5,472 bases of DNA from Chlamydiota bacterium (GTDB taxonomy: Bacteria > Auribacterota > UBA3054 > B51-G9). Within the stretch, counting starts at the first letter, position 1; every line of letters begins with the position of its first letter. The position numbers were made by a program, and so were the translations under genes. The notes under the pieces were generated by a model, which saw nothing but the letters and a program-made list of their open reading frames with translations, ran no database searches and had not been told where the DNA came from. Shown here piece after piece: positions 1-5,472 of the stretch. The DNA lies in the NCBI GenBank assembly GCA_030596365.1, contig JAUVKG010000215.1, forward strand, positions 1 to 5,472, in the 5' to 3' direction.

Positions 1-1
1 T

Positions 2-541
2 GCGATAAATGTGACAGTTTCTTTATTTTCGGCATACGAAAAGAAAGCTACAAGAAAAAATGTTAATAATTTACCGAAATATCATTCTCCTGATTTGTAT
101 AACGGACCTAAATTTACCGAGATTGGAGCATCATCAATTGAAGATATCTCTAATGCGGATATGAAACTCTCTGCTGAAGCTTCAATAAATATCAATAGTG
201 CGCCAAAATCATATGAATTAACATTAAGAATTCGCCCTCATGTAATTCAGAAAGAATTAAGCGGTCCATTAAGTACTTTCAAAAAATCTGTGTTAGAGTG
301 GGAAGAAAATACCATTAGCGCAAAGGGTGGCGAGAGAGTTAATTTAATAACTGAATATCCGCCTATAGAAATTAGCAGGGTAATTAAAGGAAACAATGTT
401 TCTATTTTTACCGGAGCAATAATTGAGGGTTGTGAAGTTGAAGTTTTAAGCGATGGAAAAATAATTTATAAATCTGAAAAAGAACTCCCGCGGGAAATGA
501 CATTAAGCAAACTTGACGGTACAACATCCGTTTCTTTTTAA
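2..541 (+). CDS. Unrecognised protein, C-terminal part (5' end outside window)
   Basis: I do not recognise this protein. The frame is open from the first bases of the window and ends at TAA 539-541, giving about 180 residues. A GTG at 11 could formally start it, but the ten bases before it hold no Shine-Dalgarno and the frame stays open to the edge, so a 5'-truncated gene is more likely. The visible part begins with a hydrophobic-to-basic stretch (VTVSLFSAYEKKATRKN). The remainder alternates short polar and hydrophobic segments typical of beta-rich folds, for example YELTLRIRPHVI, EVEVLSDGKIIYKS and the C-terminal TTSVSF. It has a single cysteine, no membrane segment and no recognisable catalytic motif. 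Codon use is AT-rich like its neighbours, consistent with a native gene. It lies 193 bp upstream of the next plus-strand gene with a repeat in between, so co-transcription is uncertain. A beta-sandwich or phage/secretion accessory protein is possible, but nothing visible decides it. Confidence 0.6.
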   Translation, partial: AINVTVSLFSAYEKKATRKNVNNLPKYHSPDLYNGPKFTEIGASSIEDISNADMKLSAEASININSAPKSYELTLRIRPHVIQKELSGPLSTFKKSVLEWEENTISAKGGERVNLITEYPPIEISRVIKGNNVSIFTGAIIEGCEVEVLSDGKIIYKSEKELPREMTLSKLDGTTSVSF

Positions 542-600
542 TCTTGCAGGATAATTTTGGCTGTTTTTTTTAAAGATTTATATTTTTATAAGATGAGAAC

Positions 601-680
601 CACCCCGGTCTTCGACCACCCCTCCTTAACACACCCCGGCGCGTTGCGCCACCCCTCTCAAGAGGGGATTAGGAGGGGAG
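601..680. repeat. GC-rich palindromic dispersed-type repeat (REP/MITE-like)
   Basis: This GC-rich island sits in AT-rich intergenic DNA. The motif CACCCC recurs at 601, 617, 632 and 650, and bases 601-631 and 632-662 form two imperfect direct copies (CACCCCGG, a small hairpin, CCACCCCTC). Four inverted repeats can be drawn. GGTC/GACC pairs 607-610 with 614-617. The outer arm CCCCTCCT/AGGAGGGG pairs 619-626 with 671-678. Inside it, GGCGC/GCGCC pairs 638-642 with 646-650, and CCCCTCT/AGAGGGG pairs 652-658 with 661-667. The result is a branched, three-way-junction fold. Sequences of this style are scattered in intergenic regions of many bacterial genomes; that this one is multicopy cannot be seen from one window. 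It ends 54 bp before the next gene's start and may lie in its leader. No terminal direct duplication or transposase is visible. Confidence 0.75.
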
Positions 681-734
681 TTTTACGGAAGATTTCAAAC
701 ATAACAAAGTTTTACAAGTCAAAAAAGGAGAGAT

Positions 735-1229
735 ATGAAAATTATTGATGAATTAGAAAGATTGAGCATTTTAAAGGAAAAAGGAGCTATTTCTGATCAG
801 GAATATCAGGAATTTAAAACAGCTTTATTAGAAAATAAACAACAGACAGACAATAAAGAAATAAAAGCAATTAATAAAAAAATATCTGATGAAAAGCTAT
901 GGTGCACTTTTATTCATTTGTCTCAACTGTGCAGTTTTCTTATACCTTTTTCGGGGTTTATTATCCCTATTGTGATATGGCAAATCAAGAAAGGTGAATC
1001 AGAATTTATAAATATTAATGGAATAATTGTTGCAAATTGGATTATTTCTAAAGTTATCTATTATGCTATTTTTATCTTTTTGTGTTTTGTATTTATCGGG
1101 ATTCCGTTAATTTGGGGATTAGCGATGTTATCAATTATTTTTCCAATCATCGGCGCCATAAAGTCAAATTCAGGAGAAATATGGCGATATCCGCTATCCA
1201 TAAACTTTATCAAGATTGAGGAAAAGTAA
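735..1229 (+). CDS. SHOCT-domain / DUF4870-like small membrane protein
   Basis: This 164-residue protein appears complete. Residues 5-32 (LERLSILKEKGAISDQEYQEFKTALL) match the SHOCT pattern, a short oligomerisation-type helix pair found at the ends of many bacterial proteins. A Lys/Gln-rich linker (33-53) follows. Residues 54-158 resemble DUF4870 (Tic20-like fold): an opening KLWCTFIHLSQL, a hydrophobic hairpin at about 64-83, the conserved-type IVIWQIKKGES loop, two further membrane spans at about 98-121 and 122-143, and a closing IFPIIGAIKSNSGEIWRYPLS. It should be an inner-membrane protein with a cytoplasmic N-terminal SHOCT segment; the molecular function of this family is unknown to me. 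The ATG is preceded by a strong AAGGAG at 725-730, only four bases upstream, which fixes the start. The gene stands alone between a repeat and a convergent neighbour. SHOCT normally sits C-terminal, but N-terminal SHOCT plus DUF4870 is also an arrangement I have seen. The domain call is fairly firm; function is open. Confidence 0.85.
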   Translation: MKIIDELERLSILKEKGAISDQEYQEFKTALLENKQQTDNKEIKAINKKISDEKLWCTFIHLSQLCSFLIPFSGFIIPIVIWQIKKGESEFININGIIVANWIISKVIYYAIFIFLCFVFIGIPLIWGLAMLSIIFPIIGAIKSNSGEIWRYPLSINFIKIEEK

Positions 1230-1326
1230 GCCGTTGTTATTTTATACCTTTAAAATAATAAATAATAATTGTCATAGAGATAGCGAAGATCCCGGCCCCA
1301 AAGGGCGTCGGGAATAAATAACCCAA
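1230..1326. other. Convergent intergenic region with weak hairpins
   Basis: This is the gap between two convergent genes. Just after the plus-strand stop there is an all-A/T inverted repeat, TTATTTTA (1237-1244) with TAAAATAA (1251-1258), separated by a six-base loop. Further on is a GC-rich hairpin in which CCCGGCCC (1291-1298) pairs with GGGC (1303-1306) and CGGG (1309-1312), with a CAAA loop and a two-base GT bulge. Neither has a clean U-tract in either direction, so a textbook intrinsic terminator is not demonstrated, although one or both may stop the converging transcripts. The GC hairpin plus its leader (GTCATAGAGATAGCGAAGATC, from 1271) has the look of a dispersed repeat rather than unique sequence. 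Confidence 0.4.
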
Positions 1327-1363
1327 TTAAATCCCCCTAACCCCCTTTAAAAAAGGGGGAATT
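1327..1363. repeat. Palindromic CCCCCTTT/AAAGGGGG repeat overlapping a gene end
   Basis: A perfect eight-base arm CCCCCTTT (1341-1348) pairs with AAAGGGGG (1352-1359) around a three-base A loop. On the left it is extended by a second CCCCC run (1333-1337), and it is flanked by AT-rich AATTAA-type ends. This is a recognisable style of short dispersed palindrome found in many bacterial genomes. Read on the minus strand it is entirely coding: it supplies the last 11 codons (IPPFLKGVRGI) and the stop of the long beta-helix gene. It differs from the repeat at 601-680 in having A/T-rich inner arms and no branched fold, though both share runs of C and G as outer arms. Copy number elsewhere is unknown. 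Confidence 0.7.
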
Positions 1364-1875
1364 AATAAAATGATAAATAGAAACGGTTCCGGTATGCCTG
1401 TTCCGATGAGCAATGCAGTCACATCTCCGCCACCTGTGAAGACCACGGTATTGCTGAATATTCCGTTTTCGGTTGGAGAAAAACTAAATATAACAAGCGT
1501 TTCTTCTGATTCTTCCAGCGAGTACGGAATTCCCGAAGTAACACTAAAAGGCACAGAAACATTTGTAACTTCACCTGAAAGCGTGCCTGCCCCAACATTT
1601 TGCACAGTAACGGTTTGGACATTTTCGCTCAAAATTATAGTGCCGCCAAAATCAATAATATTTGTATTAATAAAAATAAAAGGTATATTTACCGAACCAT
1701 ATTCATAAGCGCCAATATCTACACGACCATTAATTATTCTTTGTCCGCCGTCCAGATCCTCCGCGCCGGTCATCCAAGGCAGGTTTGTCCCGGAATTAAC
1801 GCATGGAGAGTTAGTAGTAAGACGATAATTACCCGCAAGACTACAGAGGAATAGCGGGTCGTTTGTTATGTTTCC
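1327..1875 (-). pseudogene. Severed C-terminal part of the beta-helix protein: anchor segment, Ig-like domain, PEP-CTERM-like tail
   Basis: This is the continuation, in the same frame, of the 959-residue beta-helix gene beyond its TAA at 1876-1878. It runs 182 codons without further interruption. The first 34 codons (GNITNDPLFLCSLAGNYRLT onward) and the next 25 (to GRVDIGAYEY) closely parallel residues 345-403 of module 1, the choice-of-anchor-Q-like segment. A HYDIN/choice-of-anchor-D-like Ig domain follows (IDFGG..., QTVTVQNVGAGTLSG, VIFSFSPTENGIFSNTV, ending LLIGTG), parallel to module 1 residues 415-504. The tail is IPEP, then a hydrophobic FLFIILL segment, then IPPFLKGVRGI, which resembles a PEP-CTERM sorting signal with its terminal part provided by a palindromic repeat. 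The first internal ATG (1773) has no Shine-Dalgarno role that I can support, so independent translation is unlikely. The region reads as a broken or readthrough-dependent 3' end, not a separate gene. Confidence 0.85.
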
Positions 1876-3228
1876 TTAACCGGCAATCAAAATGCTGGTG
1901 CATACGTAAAGTGATGTACATCCAGCCCCTGTAGACAGATAGTCCGGCGAACCGGAAGCTGAATTGAAATAACTGACGGTATTCCTGACCATACTGTTCG
2001 AAAAACAAACAACTCCGCCACCGCTGCCGAGAGCAAAATTACCTGCAACGGTACAGCTATCCACATTTGCGCCATTCCGCAAGTACATTCCTCCACCAAT
2101 TGCGTCAGATGAATTGCCTGCAACAAGGCTGTTTTGAAGGTGTCCGTATCCGCTAATGAAAATACCTCCGCCATTGTTAACAGCTTTATTATTAAGTATT
2201 GAAGAGTATCTTACTGCACCGCCGCTTCTGCTATAAACACCTCCGCCGAAAGTTCCTGCAATATTTTCTGATATTCTACAGTAAATTGCAGTTCCGCCCA
2301 GGTAAAAGTAAACTCCTCCTGCAACAGCTCCTGCAACATTTCCTGTAATAATACAATTGTCGAACATTCCGTTGGCATGACAATGAATTCCTCCGCTGTC
2401 AACACCCGAACGATTATTGATGATAGCGCTATTCCGCACAGTTCCGCCGTTTTCTGTATGCACACCTCCGCCTCGCGCACCTAAGGCCAGGTTTTCGCTA
2501 ATTACGCAGTTTTCAACAATACCATAAGTATTAAGATGGACTCCTCCTCCGCCCTGCGTTGCCAAATTAGTTAATATTTCACAATTTTGAATTGTACCGC
2601 CTTTATATAAATGAACCCCTCCGCCCCAACTGGAAGAATTACTGACAATTACACATTCGGTCAATTTACCGCTGGAATTATATGCCACTCCGCCGCCATT
2701 GTGAGAAGATCTGTTGTAACCAATATTACAATAATTAGCGACACCGCCTTTAAAGAGAAAAAGTCCACCGCCATTGTCAAAAGAAATATTTTTATTTATT
2801 GAGTTGCTAATAAGAATACCGCTCTCGTTGCAATAAACCCCGCCGCCTAAAGTACTTGCTAAATTGTATATAATTATACAATTCTTAACAGTTCCATTTT
2901 TATTAAAATAAACCCCTCCTCCTTTACTCACACCCCCACAATTTCTTATAGTAAGCCCTTCAATTACTGCATCGGCATGGTCGACATAAAATCCACGGTT
3001 GGTTATAGAAGGGAATTGTCCCACAAAAAATGTTGATTCCGCACCATTGACGCTGCGAACAGTTATTCTTTTGTTTACAACAATCTGTTCACTCAAAAAA
3101 TATTTGTTATTTGTTATAAGTACCGTATCAGCTAATTCAGCAACATCGATGGCAGCCTGTAGATTTGTCGCAGCACCGTGCCAATTAGTAAATGGAGAAA
3201 TATGCGCGCCGAATAGTGAGACATACCG
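1396..3228 (-). repeat. Module 2 of an intragenic tandem duplication
   Basis: This is the second copy of the cap, beta-helix, anchor-Q-like and Ig-like unit. It begins at YVSLFGAHISPFTNWHGAAT and ends, beyond the internal stop, at LLIGTG. It aligns along most of its length with module 1 (3244-4611), for example NLQAAIDVAELADTVLITNN with NIQAAVDEANNGDVVLVTNG, and NHADAVLEGFTI with DHADAVIEGLTI. It differs in having 13 instead of 7 helix rungs (DNA 1948-2922), an expansion of about six 75-bp units. Divergence at both protein and DNA level suggests an old duplication. Confidence 0.8.
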
Positions 3229-4755
3229 TGTTGCCAGATCACATCCATAACCGGTTAACAGCACATTCACATCCCCGCCGCCTGTTAAAGTCACAGTATT
3301 GCTGAAAACTCCCTTTACCGTCGGGGTAAAACTGAATATAAGATTGGTATTGGCGCCTTCGTCAATTGCGTAGGGGCTGCCGGAAGCAACACTGAAAGGT
3401 GCAAGAACGCCGGCAACACCACCTGTCAGTTCGCCGACTCCGACGTTTTCAACTGAAACTGTGACTGTACCCTCAGTAAAAAGTTCGTATACATCAAAGT
3501 CAAGAACCGTTGCACTCACGCGAATAACCGCCGAAGTAGGAATTTTATATTCGTATGCGCCGATATCCACGCGTCCGTACATAATTCGTGGGACTCCTGC
3601 AAAATCCGTTGCACCTGTCATCCATGGCTGGTTGACTCCGGAATTGAAGCAGGGCGAGTTTGTCAAAAGACGGTAATCTCCTGCATCCACCTGTATGAAT
3701 TCAGGCGCATTAGATATATTGCCTGCTCCGGCTATCAAAGGAGTTGTGCATGTGTATGAACATGTTGCATTCGTAGTTAGCCTGCAGTCAGGCTGGTCCG
3801 GCGCTTCATTGAAGTAGGAAATTGTATTTAAAACTATACCACCGCCCGAGTATATCCCACCGGCAGAAATTGCTGAATTCGCAATAACGGTGCAGCTCTC
3901 CACATCACCCGCGTATTTTGTATACACGCCCCCGCCGTGTAATGAAGCAGAATTATTTCTGACAACAGAATTCCGCAGCAAACCTCCGGCAAACAAACGA
4001 ACGCCACCGCCAAAAATAGCTGTGTTGCTGACAATAGTGCAATTTCTCACTTCACCTGCGTGAAAAAAGTTCACGCCGCCGCCGTCATTCGCGTGGTTTC
4101 CGCTTATCCAACAATAAAGTGCAGTTCCGCCTTCTTCAAAGAATAATCCTCCACCACTCGATGCCAAATTCCCGAAGACTGTATTGCTCACAAACAATCC
4201 GGCATTATAGGCATAACCTCCTCCGCCGCTAACCGCACTATTGTCTGTTATAACACATTTCTGGACAGTGCCGCCCAATGGACCAATACGCACACCACCG
4301 CCTTTGTTGTTCCAGGCTTTTCCTTTTGTAATTGTAAAACCTTCAAGAACCGCGTCAGCATGATTTATATAAAAACACCGGTTTGTTGTTATTGGGGAAT
4401 TGCCGTCAACAACAGTTTCTGAAGTCCCGTTTAAAGCCGTAACTTTAACGCCTTTACTTATACTAATACTCGATGAGATAATGTATGTACCGTTAGTAAC
4501 CAGAACAACATCTCCATTATTTGCTTCATCTACCGCGGCTTGGATATTCGTTGCAGCGGTCGTCCAATTTGTGTATGGAGGTGTATGTGTTCCTTTAGAC
4601 CATACATAATTAGTCAATGCGGAAATATTAAGTGATAAAACAGTTAATAACATTATAGATGTATAATAAAAACGATGTGAAAAAGTAAAAATATTCACGG
4701 CTTTCTCTTTTGTTGGTTTAAATTTGTGACAGTTGGGAAAATTATTTTTAAGCAT
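1876..4755 (-). CDS. Two-module exported right-handed beta-helix repeat protein, ending at a premature TAA
   Basis: This 959-residue protein is presumably exported and acts on the cell surface; its substrate is unknown. A basic N-terminus precedes a hydrophobic core (about 31-47, YTSIMLLTVLSLNISAL), as in a signal peptide. The ATG at 4755 lacks a clear Shine-Dalgarno; a GTG at 4698 would give a more ordinary 29-residue signal. Module 1 holds a cap (49-118), seven GGG-marked helix rungs (152-322), an anchor-Q-like segment (360-403, ending GRVDIGAYEY) and an Ig-like choice-of-anchor-D domain (415-504). Module 2 repeats the cap (510-579) and has 13 rungs (612-936). Rungs follow the pattern GGGV...G.V.NC.I..N at about 25 residues, as in Pmp-like and pectate-lyase-type parallel beta-helices. 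No polysaccharide-lyase catalytic residues can be assigned by eye, so adhesin or glycan-binding roles are equally possible. Translation stops at LIAG, whereas module 1 continues LIAGAGN, so the original protein was about 1,142 residues. Confidence 0.9.
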   Translation of the reverse strand: MLKNNFPNCHKFKPTKEKAVNIFTFSHRFYYTSIMLLTVLSLNISALTNYVWSKGTHTPPYTNWTTAATNIQAAVDEANNGDVVLVTNGTYIISSSISISKGVKVTALNGTSETVVDGNSPITTNRCFYINHADAVLEGFTITKGKAWNNKGGGVRIGPLGGTVQKCVITDNSAVSGGGGYAYNAGLFVSNTVFGNLASSGGGLFFEEGGTALYCWISGNHANDGGGVNFFHAGEVRNCTIVSNTAIFGGGVRLFAGGLLRNSVVRNNSASLHGGGVYTKYAGDVESCTVIANSAISAGGIYSGGGIVLNTISYFNEAPDQPDCRLTTNATCSYTCTTPLIAGAGNISNAPEFIQVDAGDYRLLTNSPCFNSGVNQPWMTGATDFAGVPRIMYGRVDIGAYEYKIPTSAVIRVSATVLDFDVYELFTEGTVTVSVENVGVGELTGGVAGVLAPFSVASGSPYAIDEGANTNLIFSFTPTVKGVFSNTVTLTGGGDVNVLLTGYGCDLATRYVSLFGAHISPFTNWHGAATNLQAAIDVAELADTVLITNNKYFLSEQIVVNKRITVRSVNGAESTFFVGQFPSITNRGFYVDHADAVIEGLTIRNCGGVSKGGGVYFNKNGTVKNCIIIYNLASTLGGGVYCNESGILISNSINKNISFDNGGGLFLFKGGVANYCNIGYNRSSHNGGGVAYNSSGKLTECVIVSNSSSWGGGVHLYKGGTIQNCEILTNLATQGGGGVHLNTYGIVENCVISENLALGARGGGVHTENGGTVRNSAIINNRSGVDSGGIHCHANGMFDNCIITGNVAGAVAGGVYFYLGGTAIYCRISENIAGTFGGGVYSRSGGAVRYSSILNNKAVNNGGGIFISGYGHLQNSLVAGNSSDAIGGGMYLRNGANVDSCTVAGNFALGSGGGVVCFSNSMVRNTVSYFNSASGSPDYLSTGAGCTSLYVCTSILIAG
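3244..4611 (-). repeat. Module 1 of an intragenic tandem duplication
   Basis: This is the first copy of the unit, from YVWSKGTHTPPYTNWTTAAT to VNVLLTGYG. It carries a shorter helix of seven rungs with GGG marks at residues 152, 178, 201, 225, 249, 274 and 298 (DNA 3790-4302). The rung spacing of 23-26 residues is looser than in module 2. Only the few residues CDLAT separate it from module 2. It serves as the internal reference showing what should follow the premature stop in module 2. Confidence 0.8.
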
Positions 4756-4799
4756 TTTTTAATCCAGATTATTATCTACCCAAATATGCTTTGGTTAAT

Positions 4800-4828
4800 A
4801 TTATAGTATAATTATCCGGTAAATACAA
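4800..4828 (-). promoter_or_regulatory. Candidate sigma70-type promoter for the beta-helix gene
   Basis: On the minus strand a perfect TATAAT (4805 down to 4800) is preceded at 17 bp by TTGTAT (4828 down to 4823), which matches the TTG of the -35 consensus. The -35 abuts the TAG stop of the upstream gene. The -10 lies about 45 bp before the ATG at 4755, leaving room for a short leader. This suggests independent transcription rather than an operon with the upstream gene. The region is AT-rich, so a chance match is possible. Confidence 0.4.
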
Positions 4829-5472
4829 CTATTTATTAAATTCTTTTACAGCGTCAATCATTGCAACAATATTTTCTACTGGTGTTTTTGCCTGGACGTT
4901 GTGAATGGCGTCAAAAACAAACCCACCGTTTTTAGAGAAAATTTCACAACGCTTAAGAACTTCTTCGCGTACTTCTTCAGGTTTCCCAAAAGGCAACGTC
5001 TTTTGAGTGTCAACTCCACCGCCCCCGAAAGTTAATCTGTCGCCGTATTTGTCTTTCAGCGTTTGCGGATCCATTCCTGTCGCGGAACATTGAGCGGGGT
5101 TGATGATATCAAATCCTGAAGAAATAAAACTTTCCATAAAAGTTTCTACCGCGCCGCAGGAATGTTTGAAGGTTTTCCATTCTGTGTTTTCGTGAATCCA
5201 CTTGTTCATTTTTTTATAGTAAGGCGCGTAAAGTTCTTCGTAAGCTTCGTTAGAACAAAACGTAGAAATTTGTGTTCCGAAATCGGTGCCGCAGATAAAC
5301 AATGCTTCAATATTATTTCCAATAACACCGTAAATTCTTTTCAGATTTTCAATGGCTATTTCAGTTTGCTTTGTAAACACAGCATGCATATAATCTTTTC
5401 GCATGATTGTTGAAATGTACCATTCCTGAATATCACGAATCCCTTTTGGATGTTTCATGAATGGCGCGGGAA
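4829..5472 (-). CDS. URO-D-superfamily protein (MtaA/CmuA-like methyltransferase family), C-terminal part
   Basis: About 214 codons of the C-terminal part are visible, and the frame stays open past the internal ATG at 5458 to the window edge (residues PAPF before MKHP), so the gene is cut 5'. Family members usually have 340-400 residues. Recognisable blocks are GTDFGTQ, YAPYYKKMNKWIHENTEWKT, KHSCGAVE, GFDIINPAQCSATGMDP, LKDKYGDRLTFGGGGVDTQ and the end GGFVFDAIHNVQAKTPVENI. These fit the uroporphyrinogen-decarboxylase superfamily, and specifically the cobalamin-dependent methyltransferase-like branch rather than heme HemE. The HSC motif (H99, C101 counted from the internal Met) fits the His-x-Cys zinc site of MtaA-type enzymes. 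At the third ligand position the usual Cys appears to be a His (FDAIHN). Such proteins transfer methyl groups between a corrinoid protein and a thiol or demethylate small substrates in the cytoplasm; this member's substrate is unknown. No corrinoid protein gene is visible here. Confidence 0.85.
   Translation of the reverse strand, partial: PAPFMKHPKGIRDIQEWYISTIMRKDYMHAVFTKQTEIAIENLKRIYGVIGNNIEALFICGTDFGTQISTFCSNEAYEELYAPYYKKMNKWIHENTEWKTFKHSCGAVETFMESFISSGFDIINPAQCSATGMDPQTLKDKYGDRLTFGGGGVDTQKTLPFGKPEEVREEVLKRCEIFSKNGGFVFDAIHNVQAKTPVENIVAMIDAVKEFNK

Noticed and set aside
557..748. 63-codon plus-strand frame starting at TTG
   Set aside because: Most of its length is the palindromic repeat read as protein (HPSQEGIRRG-type peptide). 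It overlaps the well-supported start at 735 and has no Shine-Dalgarno.
1341..1359. Rho-independent terminator for either converging gene
   Set aside because: The stem is strong but lies inside the beta-helix coding frame, and neither side has a run of U after it; the flanking composition fits a dispersed palindrome better.
1327..1773. Independent 148-residue gene starting at ATG 1773
   Set aside because: The same frame extends back without a stop to 1875 with homology to module 1, and the ATG is the Met of a conserved PWMTGA stretch, so this is a fragment of the larger gene.
1370..1854. Plus-strand frames opposite the beta-helix 3' end
   Set aside because: They are antisense shadows of the minus-strand frame, whose protein-level match to module 1 shows which strand codes.
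1876..1878. Reassigned stop codon (alternative genetic code)
   Set aside because: TAA ends at least two other genes in the window (541 and 1229), and only this one stop interrupts a homologous frame.
1948..2922. CRISPR-like or minisatellite array suggested by regular CTCCGCC spacing
   Set aside because: The 75-bp period equals one 25-residue beta-helix rung. The recurrent bases are the GGG(V/I/L) codons, and the intervening sequence is conserved as protein rather than as identical repeats.
4829..5472. HemE, the heme-pathway uroporphyrinogen decarboxylase
   Set aside because: The HSCG, NPAQC and IHNVQAKTPVEN blocks fit the methyltransferase-like branch. The visible C-terminal part lacks the HemE-type GHGI block near the end, and no heme genes are adjacent.

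Overview
The window most resembles a chromosomal stretch from an AT-rich bacterium of the PVC superphylum, with Kiritimatiellota or Lentisphaerota as the best guess. Three things point there. One is a very large exported beta-helix protein with the 'YV..KGTH.PPYTNW..AATNIQAAVD' type of N-terminal cap and 'GRVDIGAYEY' anchor segments. The second is a C-terminal IPEP plus hydrophobic tail resembling a PEP-CTERM sorting signal. The third is a URO-D-superfamily protein of the 'HSCG...NPAQC...GGGVDTQ' type, which I recall as abundant in those phyla. This assignment is inference from protein style; no rRNA or marker gene is present.

Layout. At the left edge is the 3' end of an unrecognised plus-strand gene (2-541). 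It is followed by about 190 bases without a convincing gene, mostly occupied by a GC-rich, multiply palindromic dispersed-type repeat (601-680). Next is a small plus-strand gene (735-1229) for a SHOCT plus DUF4870-like membrane protein. It converges on a minus-strand gene occupying about 1327-4755, and the short gap between them holds two hairpin-forming elements.

The minus-strand gene is the main object. It is a tandem two-module protein; each module has an N-terminal cap, a right-handed parallel beta-helix, a 'choice-of-anchor Q'-like segment, and a HYDIN/choice-of-anchor-D-like Ig-fold domain. Module 1 has about 7 helix rungs and module 2 has 13, at a strikingly regular period of about 25 residues (75 bp). 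An in-frame TAA at 1876-1878 interrupts module 2 just before its anchor segment. The reading frame then continues without further damage for 182 codons, through the missing domains to a PEP-CTERM-like tail. The last 11 codons of that tail are supplied by a palindromic 'CCCCCTTT...AAAGGGGG' repeat. The gene is therefore either freshly broken, read through, or affected by a sequence error.

Upstream of it on the same strand, and running off the right edge, is the C-terminal part of a URO-D/MtaA-like protein (4829-5472). The 73-bp gap between the two contains a good sigma70-like promoter candidate, so the beta-helix gene is probably transcribed on its own. I see no pathway linking the genes in this window, and no mobile-element transposase, CRISPR array, tRNA or rRNA.
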